This document shows positions 62,677 to 64,000 of a DNA stretch of 64,000 nt, piece by piece (the stretch's first letter is position 1; every line of letters starts with the position of its first letter). The notes under the pieces were generated by a model. The model did not search any database, was not told where the DNA came from, and saw only the letters and a list, made by a program, of their open reading frames with translations. A program made the translations under genes and the position numbers. The DNA comes from Clonostachys chloroleuca (Eukaryota; Ascomycota; Sordariomycetes; Hypocreales; Bionectriaceae), in assembly GCA_037952775.1 (NCBI GenBank), contig JBANAY010000004.1:14322001-14386000 (forward strand), in the 5' to 3' direction.

Positions 62677-64000
62677 ATGGCTGACCAAAGTCGCCAAGCC
62701 ACGACCAAGGCGTACCACCGCAAAGTGAAGACGGGATGCCTCACATGCAAGTAAGACTGACACCCAACTCTCTCACAACGCCTGAAGCGAGACTGACACA
62801 CGACCGCCTGAAGGATCCGGCGAGTCCGCTGCGACCAGCAGAAACCCTCATGCAACCGCTGTGTCTCTACTGGCCGCAAATGTGACGGCTACGCCCAGCC
62901 GGCCGCCAAGTCGCCGTCACCCCCCGGATCATCCTCATCCCTTTCCCCCTCCGTGCCTGAATCCCGCCAGCCGCAGATCCGCCCCCGGAGACTGTCGCCG
63001 GGTTCATCTTCCATCACCTCCGCCACGCCCACCAGGATCCTGCTACCTCACAAGGACCCGGACGAGCTCCAGGTGTACAGCTACTTCCTCCAGGTCGCCG
63101 CGCCGTCCATCTCGGGCGTCTTCGGCTCCGATTTCTGGCTCCGCGAGGTGCCCCGGTTCTGCCTCTCGGACCCGGCGATATGGCACGCCGTCGCTGCGCT
63201 GGGCACCGTGTGCCGCGACTACGACTTCAGGACCTGCTCGACGGCGGGGAATGTCTTTGCGATGCAGCAGATCGGGACCTCGCTGCAGCACCTGACCCAG
63301 CCCAGGTCGATGTCGAGTATGGATAGGTGGCGGGCCCTCATCGCGAGTATCTTGTTCACTTGTATTTCCGTCGTCCAGGGGTCGTACTCGCAGGCGCTGG
63401 TGCATGTCAGCTCGGGAGCCAAGATCTTCCGCGAGCTTGAGGATGAGGACAAGGCGCTGAGAAAGGGGAGAGGAGGTACCGGCAGAATGTCTCTCTCCCC
63501 CATATCGTTCTCTTCCGTGCGGTCGGTCCTCATCACGTTCCAGATCCAGCAGAGCATAGTGGACCCGAGCGATATCCTCGGCTCGCCGTCTATAGAGTCC
63601 CACGACGACAGCTATTCAGCCTGGAGGACGTACTGTGCCCCGGACCGCACCGCCATCCCGGGCCATGTGCTGACCCCCGACAACATCATACGCGCCACCC
63701 GCGCCGGGGAGGCCCTCATCTTCGGCTTGTCCTTCTTCCCGGCGCTGTATTTCGAGGAGCTCTCGGCCCTCGTCGCGAGCAGGGAGCTGCAGCTCCCCTC
63801 GATAGCGGCGAAGCAGCGGAGCCACACACGGTGTTTCAAGGAGATTGGGAAGGCTATCGCCCTCTTTGAGGATGCATTGATGTCTACAGCTGGAGGGTTT
63901 AGTATGGGCGTGGCGGACAGCAGTAGTAGCAGCAGCGGAGCCTCGATCCGGGCACAGATCGAGAAGGCGCTCAAGTACTTGCGCGTCTACCACCATACCA
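62677..64000 (+). CDS. Zn2Cys6 fungal transcription factor, partial (right edge)
   Basis: Exons are 62677..62750 and 62814 to the window edge; the frame is open to base 64000. It begins MADQSRQATTKAYHRKVKTG. The binuclear zinc cluster is complete once the 63-nt intron is removed: C-X2-C-X6-C-X6-C-X2-C-X6-C in CLTCKIRRVRC and CNRCVSTGRKC, with the intron splitting the Lys codon after the second Cys. A Ser/Pro-rich linker follows, then a helical region (DELQVYSYFLQVAAPSISGVFG, WHAVAALGTVCRDYDF) as in the fungal-specific regulatory domain, here of the type often annotated as DUF3468. A Ser run lies near 63920. It probably controls a nearby or distant metabolic gene set; the target is unknown. 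The C-terminal part is missing. Confidence 0.88.

Overview
The window is 64 kb of nuclear DNA from a filamentous ascomycete (Pezizomycotina, most likely a Sordariomycete). This follows from dense genes on both strands, short introns (mostly 48-120 nt) with GTRNGT donors and CTAAC-type branch sites just before the acceptor, CT-rich promoters, GC-rich third codon positions, and families typical of this group (Arb1, ENA-type ATPase, GH10 xylanase, Zn2Cys6 factor). The genus cannot be named from this sequence alone. I support 25 protein-coding genes, 2 of them cut by the window edges. I found no tRNA or rRNA gene, no intact transposon and no CRISPR array.

Layout. 0-17 kb is a compact housekeeping block: ribosomal protein P2 (edge), SPT2 histone chaperone, a NUFIP/CCCH RNA-binding protein, Pol III subunit RPC25, EMC3 and SPC2 (two ER membrane complex subunits sharing a 348-bp divergent promoter), MMS19/MET18, the F1-ATPase assembly factor ATP11, and a peroxisomal 4-coumarate-CoA ligase-like enzyme. 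17-26 kb is looser: a sterol-ester-lipase-like protein, a single-pass membrane protein with a duplicated cysteine module, and a secreted GH10 xylanase with XlnR-type sites upstream. 26-40 kb is accessory in character: a 1.2k-residue ankyrin protein, an F-box protein, then a P450, a ThDP-dependent lyase/synthase-like enzyme and an MFS monocarboxylate transporter side by side. 40-64 kb returns to conserved genes separated by long intergenic spaces: ENA-type P-ATPase (with 4 kb of non-coding DNA upstream), CLP1, inositol polyphosphate multikinase, Arb1 of the Argonaute chaperone complex, a PMP3-family protein, the splicing helicase PRP22, and the start of a Zn2Cys6 regulator.

The most notable sequence-level observation is that six genes (NUFIP/CCCH, CoA ligase, ankyrin, ThDP enzyme, MFS, CLP1) are each broken by exactly one missing base, always at a C or G homopolymer. 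Every one is otherwise intact, and adding one base restores a multiple of three across all exons. CLP1 is essential in yeast, so an assembly or sequencing undercall is the best explanation. Correctly read C6 and C7 runs elsewhere in the window show the error is not universal. Other points worth a look are a GC-AG intron in the P450, an 18-nt micro-exon in arb1, a 6-nt first coding exon in SPT2, the P450/ThDP/MFS group, and the cysteine-module membrane protein. I see no convincing novel multi-gene system.
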